DNA of 64,000 bases from Hahella sp. CCB-MM4 (GTDB lineage Bacteria > Pseudomonadota > Gammaproteobacteria > Pseudomonadales > Oleiphilaceae): assembly GCF_002260525.1 (NCBI RefSeq), contig NZ_MRYI01000001.1:682001-746000 (forward strand), read 5' to 3'. The position numbers were made by a program, and so were the translations under genes. The notes beneath the pieces were generated by a model. It saw only the letters and a program-made list of their open reading frames with translations. It was not told where the DNA came from and ran no database searches. Numbering within the stretch: the stretch's first letter is position 1; each line of letters starts with the position of its first letter. Below are positions 28,266-37,134 of the stretch, in pieces.

Positions 28266-30074
28266 GTGAGGCTTCACAGGTTAAAAATAGAAGGGTTGAG
28301 AAGGCTTCAATCTGTAGCAGTCGAATTCGGCGATGCCAGTTTTTGTATTGGTCCGAATAATGCCGGGAAAAGTTCTGTTTTGATTGCTATAGAGTATCTA
28401 CTATCAGCAAATAAACGCATCCCTGAGGCTGACTATTACTCGGAAGTCGATGAGGATACCGGCGAAGTAAAGGTTGTTGCGGACTGTATTACACTTGAAG
28501 CCGAATTTCGGAATGTACCGATAGAATCAAATAACTGGCGCGGATTCCAGGGAAGGACTTTTCGGTACCAGCATCCCGAAGAGTTGGGTGAAACGGGAAT
28601 CTCCATTCACTACCGAAAAAGTTTTCCTTTAGGTAGAGATGTCATTGTAGAACTGAAGTCAAAACAACGATCATTGGCTGCACAATTCACTAAATGTAAG
28701 AGTCCTCAAGATTTCATTGATGCGGGTGCAAATGAAGAGGTATTTAAAGAGCTATTTACTGATTTAGACAAGGGAATTCCTGCAAAAGAAAAGATTAAGC
28801 TAGAAGCCGTTGATGATCTTTGGGAGTTGGGGCAGGAGGATGAGTGGTTTCAAAATCCGGGCGGGATACCAGGCAACGTTTTAAGTCGTTTGCCTAGGTT
28901 TCTTAAAATTCCCGCTGAAGCAGCATCTTATGAAATAGATGATCCCAAGAAAGGAGTATTAGGAAAGACGCTAAGCGAACTATTCGAGGACGTTCGCGAT
29001 GAATCAGATAATTATAAAGCTGCTCAGAAGCATCTTGATGAACTAACTAAGGAGCTTGATCCTAAGGACGAAAATTCAGAATTTGGAAAAATGATGACTG
29101 AACTCAACAAAGTTCTTTCAAGCGTCTTTCCAGATTCAGCGCTACATGCAACCGCAGACCTTAGTGATCCCCAAAAGGCTCTCGTACCTTCATTCGAAAT
29201 TGCTATGTCTAGCAATATACAAACACCTGTAAGTCATCAAGGTACTGGGATGGTGCGATCAGCTGTCTTTGGCATGCTTCGCTTCCGGCAACACTGGTTA
29301 TCACAGCGCGAGGATAACTCGGATAGAAGTCTGATCATTGGCTTCGAAGAGCCAGAAATTTATCTCCATCCCAGTGCGGCTAACCAAATGCGAGACACTA
29401 TTTACGAGCTTTCCGGGAAACAATCACAAATTGTTGCTACTACCCATTCTCCGTATCTAATTGATCTATCACGTAAGCCTAGACAGGTCTTGAACAGGTT
29501 TCGCTGCGATGGCGGGCATACAGAAAGTATGGCCTTTAACGTATCCGATGAATTTATCGCATTGAGTGAAAACGACAAAGCATATGTAAAAATGCTGCTT
29601 CGTGTTGATGATTATGTTGCAAGAGCATTTTTCACAAAGACTGTAGTTTTAGTGGAAGGAGACACTGAAGACATAGTACTAAAGGAAGCATTTAAAAGAC
29701 TTCCTGTTGAAGTAAGGGCTAAACTTCAGTCAGATTTTGAAGTTATCAAGGCTAGAGGAAAAGCATCAATCATTGGCATAGCAAAGTATTTTCATGCGCT
29801 GTCGATTAGTTTTATGGTTATGCATGATCGAGACGCAGCAGTGGCTAATGCTGAAAAGTTTAATCTGCCTATTCAAGGAGCTGTAGGTAACGCTGATAAA
29901 ATTGTCATCCTTGAAGAATGTATTGAAGATTTGCTTGGCTATAAAACACCAGCCTCAGAGAAGCCTTTCTTGGCATATCAATGCGCAAGCTCATGGGGTA
30001 ATGATTGGAAAGACGTTCCTGTAAAACTACGAACCGTCATGGAAAAGCTCTTTAGTGGTTATGTTGAGGCTTAA
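28266..30074 (+). CDS. OLD-family ATP-dependent nuclease (AAA-type ATPase plus TOPRIM)
   Basis: A 602-residue protein. Walker A is GPNNAGKSS (residues 29-37), the Walker B-like region GFEEPEIYLHP (359-369), and the following TTHSPYLIDL carries the H-loop. The C-terminal TOPRIM domain has VVLVEGDTED (460-469) and MHDRD (519-523). OLD nucleases cut DNA and several act in phage defence. The gene resembles GajA of the Gabija system, but no UvrD-like GajB follows, so it is probably a solitary OLD protein or part of another combination. GTG start at 28266 with CAGGAGG upstream. Codon use is more AT-rich than the flanking genes, a sign of acquisition. Confidence 0.85.
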   Translation: MRLHRLKIEGLRRLQSVAVEFGDASFCIGPNNAGKSSVLIAIEYLLSANKRIPEADYYSEVDEDTGEVKVVADCITLEAEFRNVPIESNNWRGFQGRTFRYQHPEELGETGISIHYRKSFPLGRDVIVELKSKQRSLAAQFTKCKSPQDFIDAGANEEVFKELFTDLDKGIPAKEKIKLEAVDDLWELGQEDEWFQNPGGIPGNVLSRLPRFLKIPAEAASYEIDDPKKGVLGKTLSELFEDVRDESDNYKAAQKHLDELTKELDPKDENSEFGKMMTELNKVLSSVFPDSALHATADLSDPQKALVPSFEIAMSSNIQTPVSHQGTGMVRSAVFGMLRFRQHWLSQREDNSDRSLIIGFEEPEIYLHPSAANQMRDTIYELSGKQSQIVATTHSPYLIDLSRKPRQVLNRFRCDGGHTESMAFNVSDEFIALSENDKAYVKMLLRVDDYVARAFFTKTVVLVEGDTEDIVLKEAFKRLPVEVRAKLQSDFEVIKARGKASIIGIAKYFHALSISFMVMHDRDAAVANAEKFNLPIQGAVGNADKIVILEECIEDLLGYKTPASEKPFLAYQCASSWGNDWKDVPVKLRTVMEKLFSGYVEA

Positions 30075-30265
30075 ATCTAAAAGCGCATTATTAGGAACTC
30101 CTTCAACAAAACTCGACCTATTTCTGTGTTCCTAATTAGCTATATTATTTGAAGCATCGCTTTGGCGTTGCTTCAAATAGGGAATGAAATATTGTTAAAG
30201 AAGGACATTATTGCATGGCAAAATAAAGTTCCGCTTGAGTTTGAATATCAGGAAAGGAGAAGGCT

Positions 30266-30475
30266 ATGGAAAGGGTACAAGTGGTATCTAGCAATATCGC
30301 ATCTATTGGGTATGATCCTGATACCGAAACACTGGAAATTGAGTTTTTAGATGGAAGCGTTTACCAATATTACAATGTTCCCAACTATGAGCATGATGGA
30401 TTAATGTCAGCAAACTCCCATGGTGGTTATTTAGCCGCAAATATCAAAGGCACATACAGTTATAGTAGGGTTTAA
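30266..30475 (+). CDS. KTSC-domain protein
   Basis: A 69-residue protein covering one KTSC domain: [21 protein letters not shown] corresponds to its first half (key parts IASIGYD and LEIEFLDG), then YQYYNVP and a terminal YSYSRV. KTSC domains occur as single small proteins or fused to lysyl-tRNA synthetase-like and nuclease proteins; the function is unproven and nucleic-acid binding has been suggested. The ATG follows GGAAAGGAG with suitable spacing. It sits between the OLD nuclease and a DUF2130 gene in the same direction. Confidence 0.82.
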   Translation: MERVQVVSSNIASIGYDPDTETLEIEFLDGSVYQYYNVPNYEHDGLMSANSHGGYLAANIKGTYSYSRV

Positions 30476-30504
30476 ATGACCCTATCTTAAAGGGTAAAGT
30501 AAAC

Positions 30505-31848
30505 ATGCATGAAATTATCTGTCCACATTGCAAAAAGGCATTCAAAGTTGACGAAGCCGGATATGCAGACATATTGAAGCAGGTTCGCAATGGTGAATTT
30601 GAAAAGGAGTTACATGAGCGGCTTGAGTTGGCCGAAAAAGACAAACTAAAAGAAGTCGAGCTTGCCAAAAGCAATATCAGAAACGATATGCAGGAAGCTG
30701 CAGCTGCCAAAGATGCCGAAATTAAAGAATTAAAAGCAAAATTAGATGCTGGTGAGGTTACACGGCAACTGGCTGTGGCAGAAGCTCTAAGGGCGATAGA
30801 AAAAGAGCGCGATATACTTGCCAATGAACTGGTTAAGGTGAAGAACGATAACCAAGCGGCTTTGAAGCTAGCCGAAGAGAAGCTTAGTGCTAGTGAAGTA
30901 GCAAAAAAACTCGCTATTACTGAAGCGCTTAACAAAATTGAAAAAGAACGTGATGAGCTGAAGAACGGGCTTAAGCAAGCAGAGCTAGAAAAACAACTTG
31001 CCGAAAAATCGCTTAAAGACAAGTACGAAACGCAAATCAAAGACCGAGACGACACAATTGAACGTCTCCGAGATATGAAAGCCCGCCTTTCAACCAAAAT
31101 GGTTGGTGAAACTCTAGAGCAGCATTGTGAAACAGAGTTTAATAGGATTCGCGCAACTGCCTTTCCAAATGCGTATTTCGAAAAAGATAATGATGCACGT
31201 ACTGGTAGCAAAGGTGACTTCATTTTTCGTGACTCAGACAATACGGGTACTGAGATAGTTTCAATTATGTTTGAAATGAAAAACGAAAGTGACACTACTG
31301 CAACCAGGAAAAAAAATGAGGATTTCTTAAAAGAATTAGATAAAGATCGTACTGAAAAGGGATGCGAGTATGCAGTATTAGTTTCACTGCTAGAACCTGA
31401 AAACGAGCTATATAATACTGGGATTGTCGATGTATTCCATCGCTATCCAAAGATGTATGTTATTCGGCCGCAGTTTTTCATTCCAATTATTACATTACTG
31501 CGCAACGCAGCAGTGAAATCGTTAGAATATAAAGTAGAACTTGCGCTTGTTAAATCACAGAATATCGACATAACAAATTTCGAAAACGATCTTGATAAAT
31601 TCAAGACGGCATTCGGGAAGAACTATGATCTTGCTTCTCGAAAATTTCAAACGGCAATCGATGAAATTGATAAGTCGATCGACCACTTGCAGAAAACGAA
31701 AGAAGCTCTACTCGGAACTGATCGAAACCTTCGCCTTGCGAACGATAAAGCTCAGGATGTAACGATCAAGAAACTGACACGTAAAAACCCCACGATGGCA
31801 GCAAAATTTTCAGAGCTAGAAAATAAAGCTTCCTCCGAGTCCGAATAA
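30505..31848 (+). CDS. DUF2130 protein: zinc ribbon, coiled coil and nuclease-like domain
   Basis: The N-terminus has a CPHCKKAF zinc-ribbon half. A long charged coiled coil follows (about residues 25-205). The C-terminal domain has GDFIF (D238) and FEMKNE (E257, K259), spaced as in the catalytic D-ExK core of PD-(D/E)XK nucleases. DUF2130 proteins are widespread and unassigned; the motif suggests DNA cleavage, but that is inference. It is 29 bases downstream of the KTSC gene and probably in the same transcript. AT-rich codon use as in its neighbours. Confidence 0.85.
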   Translation: MHEIICPHCKKAFKVDEAGYADILKQVRNGEFEKELHERLELAEKDKLKEVELAKSNIRNDMQEAAAAKDAEIKELKAKLDAGEVTRQLAVAEALRAIEKERDILANELVKVKNDNQAALKLAEEKLSASEVAKKLAITEALNKIEKERDELKNGLKQAELEKQLAEKSLKDKYETQIKDRDDTIERLRDMKARLSTKMVGETLEQHCETEFNRIRATAFPNAYFEKDNDARTGSKGDFIFRDSDNTGTEIVSIMFEMKNESDTTATRKKNEDFLKELDKDRTEKGCEYAVLVSLLEPENELYNTGIVDVFHRYPKMYVIRPQFFIPIITLLRNAAVKSLEYKVELALVKSQNIDITNFENDLDKFKTAFGKNYDLASRKFQTAIDEIDKSIDHLQKTKEALLGTDRNLRLANDKAQDVTIKKLTRKNPTMAAKFSELENKASSESE

Positions 31849-32243
31849 AGGGTTGATTCAATTAATTTTTTAGAGATTAAGAAAAAGCAAAGAAATACAG
31901 TCCCTAAGAACTCTTCGAGGTCCGGCCTTGAATTTCACATTCTACCGTGCCGTGACCCTGAGAATAATTCGTTGGCTGGACAAGATTACATAGGTAATCA
32001 GAATAAGGAATAGCCACGATTCACTCACCACAATAAATTTAATGGGGGCTCCGAATCTCTCACCCCTCCTCCATTGCCTGGAAACCCGATGGGCGGACAC
32101 ATAGGTCCGCCCCTACATATATCATTATCAGGTTAGCGAAAAAATCGAGACAAATTTATTTCCTACAATTACCCGCTGTGAGCTGAGCGCACCGTCCTTT
32201 CTGCCTTTGAGGTCACTCTCAGGAAGCATCATTGAATTATTTT
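31849..32243. other. Intergenic region with a hairpin repeat
   Basis: About 395 bases without a supported gene. It contains one copy of the GGGCGGAC hairpin element, and the surrounding ~90 bases resemble the segment at 35431-35511. Confidence 0.5.
32091..32112. repeat. GGGCGGAC hairpin repeat, copy 1
   Basis: GGGCGGAC (32091-32098) and GTCCGCCC (32105-32112) form a perfect eight-base stem. The same sequence with the loop ACATAG recurs at 36638-36659 and a relative lies at 54038-54057; a right-arm-less version is near 35496. Confidence 0.9.
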
Positions 32244-32268
32244 GCCAGTGGTTGAAACCACCGGCTTT
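32244..32268 (+). terminator. Hairpin downstream of the minus-strand hypothetical gene
   Basis: GCCAGTGG (32244-32251) and CCACCGGC (32258-32265) form an eight-base stem with one G-U pair and a six-base loop. Three T follow on the plus strand, so it reads better as a terminator for plus-strand transcripts from the DUF2130 side. Confidence 0.5.
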
Positions 32269-32269
32269 C

Positions 32270-32899
32270 TCAAAGATCTTCACTCAGGATGTGTAATACT
32301 GGATCAACTTTATCGAACAATTTTTCGTAGTGATCTGGATATGCCTCCCTATGCCTGCATTCACATTGAAAGAGTATGAAATAGCTTTCATCTGAAACTT
32401 CAATGTAGTCCGGCTCACAGGTTCGTAAAATTTTCAGCAACCTGTAGATCAGCTCTTCGTTATAGTCGCTATTTCCTGCAATTTTACGGACCAGATACTT
32501 TTCTTTCAGATTCCCCGGAAGCACTATATCTTTTGACCTCTGTCTTTCTTCAACACCGGAATAAGAACGTTTGATCTCGATATTTAATTTGGTATTCCCA
32601 TTTTTTTCACAAAAGACTCCTACGCCTGAGCCAAATAGAAATACGTGAACTCCTATATTTCTATCTTCCACTCGAATGACAGGGTCACAAGTTATAAACC
32701 CGGAAGTTGGGAAGAAAACAAGTTTCTGCTTAAATCTATCCCATATCTTCCCTTTTTCATCTTTAGATAGCGCTTGGCCATTCAGGGAATTCTCAGCAGA
32801 TTGCAAAACACTCTTCAATCTCACCCTCAAAGTAGTAGCTACGTAAACGAACACGCAGAACAGGACAACAAACAAAGCTAAAAAAAGAAAGGTAAACAA
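32270..32899 (-). CDS. Hypothetical protein with an N-terminal membrane anchor
   Basis: A 209-residue protein starting with a hydrophobic segment (residues 2-24), then a soluble domain with alternating strands, including HVFLFGSGVGVF and an acidic C-terminus. It would be anchored in the inner membrane. I recognise no family. It is the only minus-strand gene in this part of the accessory region, and AT-rich codon use matches the surrounding genes. Confidence 0.6.
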   Translation of the reverse strand: MFTFLFLALFVVLFCVFVYVATTLRVRLKSVLQSAENSLNGQALSKDEKGKIWDRFKQKLVFFPTSGFITCDPVIRVEDRNIGVHVFLFGSGVGVFCEKNGNTKLNIEIKRSYSGVEERQRSKDIVLPGNLKEKYLVRKIAGNSDYNEELIYRLLKILRTCEPDYIEVSDESYFILFQCECRHREAYPDHYEKLFDKVDPVLHILSEDL

Positions 32900-33218
32900 T
32901 CCGATTCCTTATCTCTCCAATACATAGCTGTCAGCCTATCACCAGTATAATGAATCGGTGAAAGACTACTGCGGATTTAGAGCATATAGAAAGTGTATAG
33001 TCTGCTGTTTGCTCGGCTGTGCAAATATCCTTTCCAATGAGCGGCGAACACTCTGATTCATAGATCGATCAATATGAAGTCGTTTTACAAAATTTAATTA
33101 TACTCAAGATTAGATTTTGTAGCTTTACGTAGACCATTTCCCCGATTTTAAAACCATTCTGTTTCGTTTAGCATCCCGTCCTTTCGGATATTTACCAAGA
33201 CTAAGGACAGGTTCCCAC
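32900..33218. other. AT-rich divergent intergenic region
   Basis: About 320 bases between two divergent unknown genes. No gene, repeat or clear operator was recognised; it is expected to hold both promoters. Confidence 0.4.
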
Positions 33219-34601
33219 ATGAGTTCATTCGAATCTCTGTTCAAAGCCAACAGCGCTGGCCCTGCATACGTGTTTGATTCTCCCGAGGCGAATAGCAGTG
33301 GGCGGAAGATCTATCTCAACGACAATCGGGTAATGGCTCAGTTTGCTGAGATCATAGAAGCACAAGGTCCTGGCATAGCGAGGCAGATCAAGAAACATTT
33401 GCTCCAGATGCGCGCCACTGCTGGTAGCCTCGGTTCATACTCCAGTAACAGTCTTCCCCACTGCCATATGGATTTTGCTGGCAACCTACGTATTCAATAC
33501 TTCATTCTTCAGGCTGGAAGCCCTGGTAAACCAGCGGGCGTTTATATCACCAGTATTGAGTTTGCGCAGTGTCCTGATCGACATCAGGCTAGGTTGTATC
33601 GAGTTACCCCCGGAGGTAACGAGCGAACCCCATGGAAGGTGGATGTAAAGCCAAAGGGACGAGTTGAAACTAGCTTGGCGGCAGTCAACGGATTAACCAA
33701 GCATCTTCCTATGGCCGCAACAGCAATCATGCCCGACATGCTCAAGAATGCGTATCCAGGAGCGTCCTCGCTCAATACCGAAGGGTATACACTTATGTAT
33801 AACCCTCCTTCACTCAACTACCGCGGCCACAGTTGGAAAACTTCTGAGCAAAAGACATTCACGCTCGAATTCGCCGCTGAGCGCTTGGCACAAGCACTTG
33901 TGCGAGCACAACGTGAAGGCAAGGAGGTATGTTGGGTTGTGCATGGCGACGGCGCCAGGATGTTTGGTTTGGCACTCGACAATGTCCGGGTTTCTCTCGA
34001 CAAGCACACGGTCTTGTTTGCCGCTCCGCGACAGTCTATGGTGGGGTTCATTGAGAAAGTGAAGAAAACAAACATGAAGCTCCACAACAAAGGATACGTA
34101 CATCACCCGGACGATTGGTCATGTGTGAAGAATCGGTTGTTGAACAGCCGCAGTATTGCTGACGCAATGGATGGACTTGGCACAGACTACAATGCTCGGG
34201 CAAGTGAGTTGCGGGAGATGTTTGGCACTGATTTTTATAAAGCAGCCACGATGACTGCCGGTATTGGTGCTGCTGCCAGCGGTGCCTGGAATGAAGCTCA
34301 ACACATTGGGAAAGTCTCGCCTGGTCAATTGGCAAACCCTGGTATTTGGAAGCAGATGCTCGTTGGCGATGGCGGCTTAGGTACTGCTGCTATGTATGGT
34401 GGTGCCGCGCTCGCAACGTGGGGTTCAGTGCGTGGCCTTCGTCGTTTGCGGAATACCATGGCAACCAATGTGGCTGACCCTGACCTTAATCCGCATATGC
34501 ACCCCTTTAAGAATCGAGACAGCTTTAACGCGCATGTCCAGAAGCACAAAGGCGGCTTGGCTTCATCATTATTTGCAGTACTTACAACGGAGCGATTCTG
34601 A
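33219..34601 (+). CDS. Hypothetical protein, possible effector with hydrophobic C-terminal segments
   Basis: A 460-residue protein without a signal peptide. The middle has a strand-turn VCWVVHGDGARMFGLAL that resembles the nucleophile elbow region of alpha/beta hydrolases, but with Asp where Ser is expected. Towards the C-terminus there are two small-residue-rich hydrophobic segments (around residues 344-360 and 388-408), then a His-rich tail. This layout, followed two bases later by a soluble acidic protein, resembles polymorphic or type VI secretion effector/immunity pairs. No VgrG, PAAR or MIX marker is visible, so the assignment is speculative. I recognise no family. Confidence 0.55.
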   Translation: MSSFESLFKANSAGPAYVFDSPEANSSGRKIYLNDNRVMAQFAEIIEAQGPGIARQIKKHLLQMRATAGSLGSYSSNSLPHCHMDFAGNLRIQYFILQAGSPGKPAGVYITSIEFAQCPDRHQARLYRVTPGGNERTPWKVDVKPKGRVETSLAAVNGLTKHLPMAATAIMPDMLKNAYPGASSLNTEGYTLMYNPPSLNYRGHSWKTSEQKTFTLEFAAERLAQALVRAQREGKEVCWVVHGDGARMFGLALDNVRVSLDKHTVLFAAPRQSMVGFIEKVKKTNMKLHNKGYVHHPDDWSCVKNRLLNSRSIADAMDGLGTDYNARASELREMFGTDFYKAATMTAGIGAAASGAWNEAQHIGKVSPGQLANPGIWKQMLVGDGGLGTAAMYGGAALATWGSVRGLRRLRNTMATNVADPDLNPHMHPFKNRDSFNAHVQKHKGGLASSLFAVLTTERF

Positions 34602-34603
34602 GC

Positions 34604-35371
34604 GTGAGATGGTTGAAGCGATGGCAGGCAAGCAAAATGCATCCACTGGGACCGGACTTTGATTCGGCTCCATGGATGGAATTTGATCTGTCTGGCACCA
34701 AAGTTAAGTTCCGCTGTCCCAGACATGAAGTACCCGCACCGGCTAAGCAATTCGCAGAGAAGGTTGACTTATATAACCCTGATCACTTCAAGGAGAATCG
34801 TGGCGGCGAGAGCATGGGACTAACCTTGCTCTATCGTGGATGGTCATTTTGGGACCGTCCATTTGGTGAAAAAGATATCGGGACGCTTGAAGTACGAATG
34901 GTACTAACCCGCAAACATCCGCATGTTCGTCAGTTCAAATCATTCTACGCTATCACTGATATTCAGACCTGGATATTAGAGGAGAGTGAAAAGCTTTGGG
35001 GAACAGAAAACCGGGAAATGTGGGAACAACGAGATACCTATGAAGATGAAATTGATCCTGACGCTGACTTTTTACAGTATCCTCGATCAGTTGAAGAAGT
35101 CGACTCACAAGTTATACACGGAAGCCGATGGTTCTTTTATAAAGTGTTCAAACCTTCGGATGCTCCCAGGTGGTTTTGGGATACTGCAATCTCCGATGAT
35201 CATATCCTGACCGTTGTCTTTGAGCCCGGCTCAGTCATGCGAGAGTACTTCTCTCCAGAGCATGATATTGACAGTGCTGTCGTAAAAACCATGTATGAGT
35301 TTATCGCCAACGTCCATATCAAGCTGTCCACTGATGCAGAGCGGTGCAAACAAGCTGCTTTGGCTGGGTAG
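34604..35371 (+). CDS. Hypothetical soluble protein, possible partner of the upstream gene
   Basis: A 255-residue acidic protein, rich in Trp, Phe and Tyr, without signal peptide or membrane segment. The frame begins two bases after the previous stop, so the two genes are almost certainly co-transcribed and translationally coupled. Size and acidity fit an immunity or chaperone role if the upstream product is a toxin. The ATG at 34604-34606 region is taken as start; GTG codons nearby are alternatives. I recognise no family. Confidence 0.55.
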   Translation: MRWLKRWQASKMHPLGPDFDSAPWMEFDLSGTKVKFRCPRHEVPAPAKQFAEKVDLYNPDHFKENRGGESMGLTLLYRGWSFWDRPFGEKDIGTLEVRMVLTRKHPHVRQFKSFYAITDIQTWILEESEKLWGTENREMWEQRDTYEDEIDPDADFLQYPRSVEEVDSQVIHGSRWFFYKVFKPSDAPRWFWDTAISDDHILTVVFEPGSVMREYFSPEHDIDSAVVKTMYEFIANVHIKLSTDAERCKQAALAG

Positions 35372-35430
35372 AATTACGGAATCTCCAATTGACACCTTAA
35401 ACCAAATTCACATGAGGATCAGACTGAAGG

Positions 35431-35511
35431 ACCGCCATGATTCGTTCACCGCAATAATTTTATTAGGTGCTCCAAATCCCTCAATTTCCTGTATGCCCAA
35501 TGGGCGGACAA
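35431..35511. repeat. Diverged copy of the intergenic repeat with half of the hairpin
   Basis: This stretch resembles 32014-32098: both read GATTC, TTCACC or CTCACC, CAATAA, then GCTCC and ATGGGCGGAC. The right hairpin arm is missing here. Seven bases later the next gene begins. Confidence 0.55.
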
Positions 35512-35517
35512 GGTTAA

Positions 35518-36102
35518 ATGACAATTCACCGCATCCATCATGACAACAATTATTTGGTTTTTGAAATACCTACCACTGAAGTGATCAATAAACTTGGTCG
35601 TGAACATCCATTTCACATAAAGCGGGCTCCTTTACCATACGCCTCGGTCTGGTTAGAGCCATTAACCATAAATTTTCGAGCCGCAGGTAAGTCCAGCAAA
35701 GAGACTATTCCAGATATCGCGGCCCGTAATGGTCGACTATTCCTGAATACAAAAGCACATAAAGCTTTAAGAAATATTTTGGCAAATCATGGAGAGCTAC
35801 TACCTATAAGATTTGATCACCAAGAGGGTTATATTTTTAACCCTCTACGGACTTCTGAGGAGGTTTCCGGGCTGAACAGGACAATGGTTACTTATGACAC
35901 CAATGGGAATCTGACACACCTCTCGTTTATTGAGAGTCGAGTTAAATCCTTCCCTATTTTTCGAACCGAGCTTGATACATACCAAGGTATCTTCTGCACT
36001 GACGAATTTAAAGCTGCAGTAGAAAAAGAGAGGCTTCAAGGTATTTCTTTTTATTCAGACCTAGTCAATCCCTTAGGGATGCCATTTGGTACAAGTCATT
36101 GA
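35518..36102 (+). CDS. Imm11-like (DUF1629) protein, probable immunity family
   Basis: A 194-residue soluble protein. It has the layout of the MXAN_0049/Imm11 family: a middle segment RLFLNTKAHKALRNIL, then LLPIRFD with YIFNPLR, a late IFRTEL and a C-terminal strand-turn IFCTDEFKAAVEKERLQGISF (key parts CTDEFKAAVE and LQGISF). Members are found beside polymorphic toxins and are predicted immunity proteins; experimental evidence for the family is limited. It follows the two unknown genes on the same strand. Weak ribosome site; the start is the ATG formed by the last bases of the repeat region. Confidence 0.6.
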   Translation: MTIHRIHHDNNYLVFEIPTTEVINKLGREHPFHIKRAPLPYASVWLEPLTINFRAAGKSSKETIPDIAARNGRLFLNTKAHKALRNILANHGELLPIRFDHQEGYIFNPLRTSEEVSGLNRTMVTYDTNGNLTHLSFIESRVKSFPIFRTELDTYQGIFCTDEFKAAVEKERLQGISFYSDLVNPLGMPFGTSH

Positions 36103-36247
36103 TTAGTGCTTCGATAATTGAGACTTTTCTCAATATAAACGGACACCCAAAAACTAACGTAGACGTCAGTAGAGCACGTCACAAAACCTCCCCATAGAGC
36201 CGAAATTTCGGTTAATGGCCAGACTGAGGAGGCATACAAGGATAAGG

Positions 36248-36571
36248 ATGCTTAAGTTCTCAGAATCAGCAAAAAACGCTCAAGTCCTGGCTATCCACTA
36301 TGCCAGGAAGCAGGGCAACAGTTTGGCTATTGAATTCATGTCTTCAAAGATCGGTATTAGCAACGCCGAAGAAGCAGAGATACTGACAAGAGCCTTTTGG
36401 GAAATAGTGGATTTAGCCATTGAAGATAATGAAAAAGGGCTTTCTGTCGAAGGTATCAATGATATTGAATTCTGGATGCATAAGTTGTTTAACAAGGTCT
36501 CAGGCTATATGACACTCAATGGCTACGAAGATCAGTGGGATAAGATCACCAAGGAAGTGAAATCTGAATAA
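36248..36571 (+). CDS. Small protein, member of a local two-gene family
   Basis: A 107-residue protein without signal or membrane segment. It aligns along most of its length with the product of 39748-40053: shared features are EEAE-L-R-FWE-V-L, an I-D block, a G-N/I-x-W stretch, and a C-terminal Y...GY...W. The ATG at 36248 follows AAGG; an earlier ATG at 36215 extends the frame with an Arg-rich piece that the paralog lacks. I recognise no named family. It is just downstream of the Imm11-like gene, so it could also be an immunity protein. Confidence 0.65.
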   Translation: MLKFSESAKNAQVLAIHYARKQGNSLAIEFMSSKIGISNAEEAEILTRAFWEIVDLAIEDNEKGLSVEGINDIEFWMHKLFNKVSGYMTLNGYEDQWDKITKEVKSE

Positions 36572-36637
36572 TCAATAGGTAATTCGATCTCACCCCGCCG
36601 ATCCCCTTGAATCTCACCTATCGGCTGTGAACCCGTT

Positions 36638-36659
36638 GGGCGGACACATAGGTCCGCCC
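36638..36659. repeat. GGGCGGAC hairpin repeat, copy 2
   Basis: GGGCGGAC (36638-36645), loop ACATAG and GTCCGCCC (36652-36659), identical to copy 1 through the hairpin and the following CCTACATA. Confidence 0.9.
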
Positions 36660-37031
36660 CTACATAGGCTTGTCAGATGAGTGATAGAGCTGGACCTTTG
36701 TTATCTCTAGTTTTCTAATGCTAAAACTCACCAGCTAAATTTATGGTTGGTATAAAAAGAAGCAGTTATCCGGCACCAAGAGGCTATTACAATATATTCC
36801 GCTCAGATCTTCGACGGGGCTTTCATTGGCGTTGGAATTATCGCAATGAACGATACGGGGCTTTTCTCAACGCCCGGCGATGTCGAAAGCAGAACAGGCC
36901 ATGGTATGTCAAAGGTCATCCGCGCCCAAACAGGCTTCGATTAAATCCGCAAGCAAGACGACGGGGTCGTTCTACTCTTTTTCGCGCTATTCGATGGGCA
37001 AAGATGGGAGATTTCGTGGAAGTATAGAAGC
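36660..37031. other. Intergenic region, possible gene remnant
   Basis: About 370 bases. Plus-strand frames of 60-95 codons exist (for example 36743-37027) but are Arg-rich and lack a good ribosome site. A different frame around 36813-36945 reads more like protein (FIGVGIIAMNDTGLFSTPGD), so a broken gene is possible. No function assigned. Confidence 0.35.
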
Positions 37032-37057
37032 AAAAAAGGGGCGCAAAGGAACGCCCC
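37032..37057 (-). terminator. Rho-independent terminator of the transglutaminase-like gene
   Basis: On the minus strand GGGGCG and CGCCCC form a six-base stem with an eight-base loop followed by six T. It lies about 80 bases after the stop codon of the gene ending at 37135. Confidence 0.78.
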
Positions 37058-37134
37058 AAACAGCCTGAATTAACTGCCAGACCTCCCCTCCCAAGAAAGG
37101 TCTGACAGATCAGGAGTGACTGACTAACCGGAGA

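Noticed and set aside
28266-31848. Gabija system (GajAB)
   Set aside because: The first gene resembles GajA in domain layout, but no UvrD/PcrA-like helicase gene follows; the neighbours are KTSC and DUF2130.
32014-36659. Integron cassette array
   Set aside because: The repeated hairpins resemble attC only in being palindromic; they lack the conserved attC core sites, spacing to genes is irregular, and no integrase was seen.
36743-37068. Two overlapping plus-strand frames of 62-94 codons
   Set aside because: Arg-rich or low-complexity products, no ribosome site, and a third frame looks at least as protein-like; at most a gene remnant.
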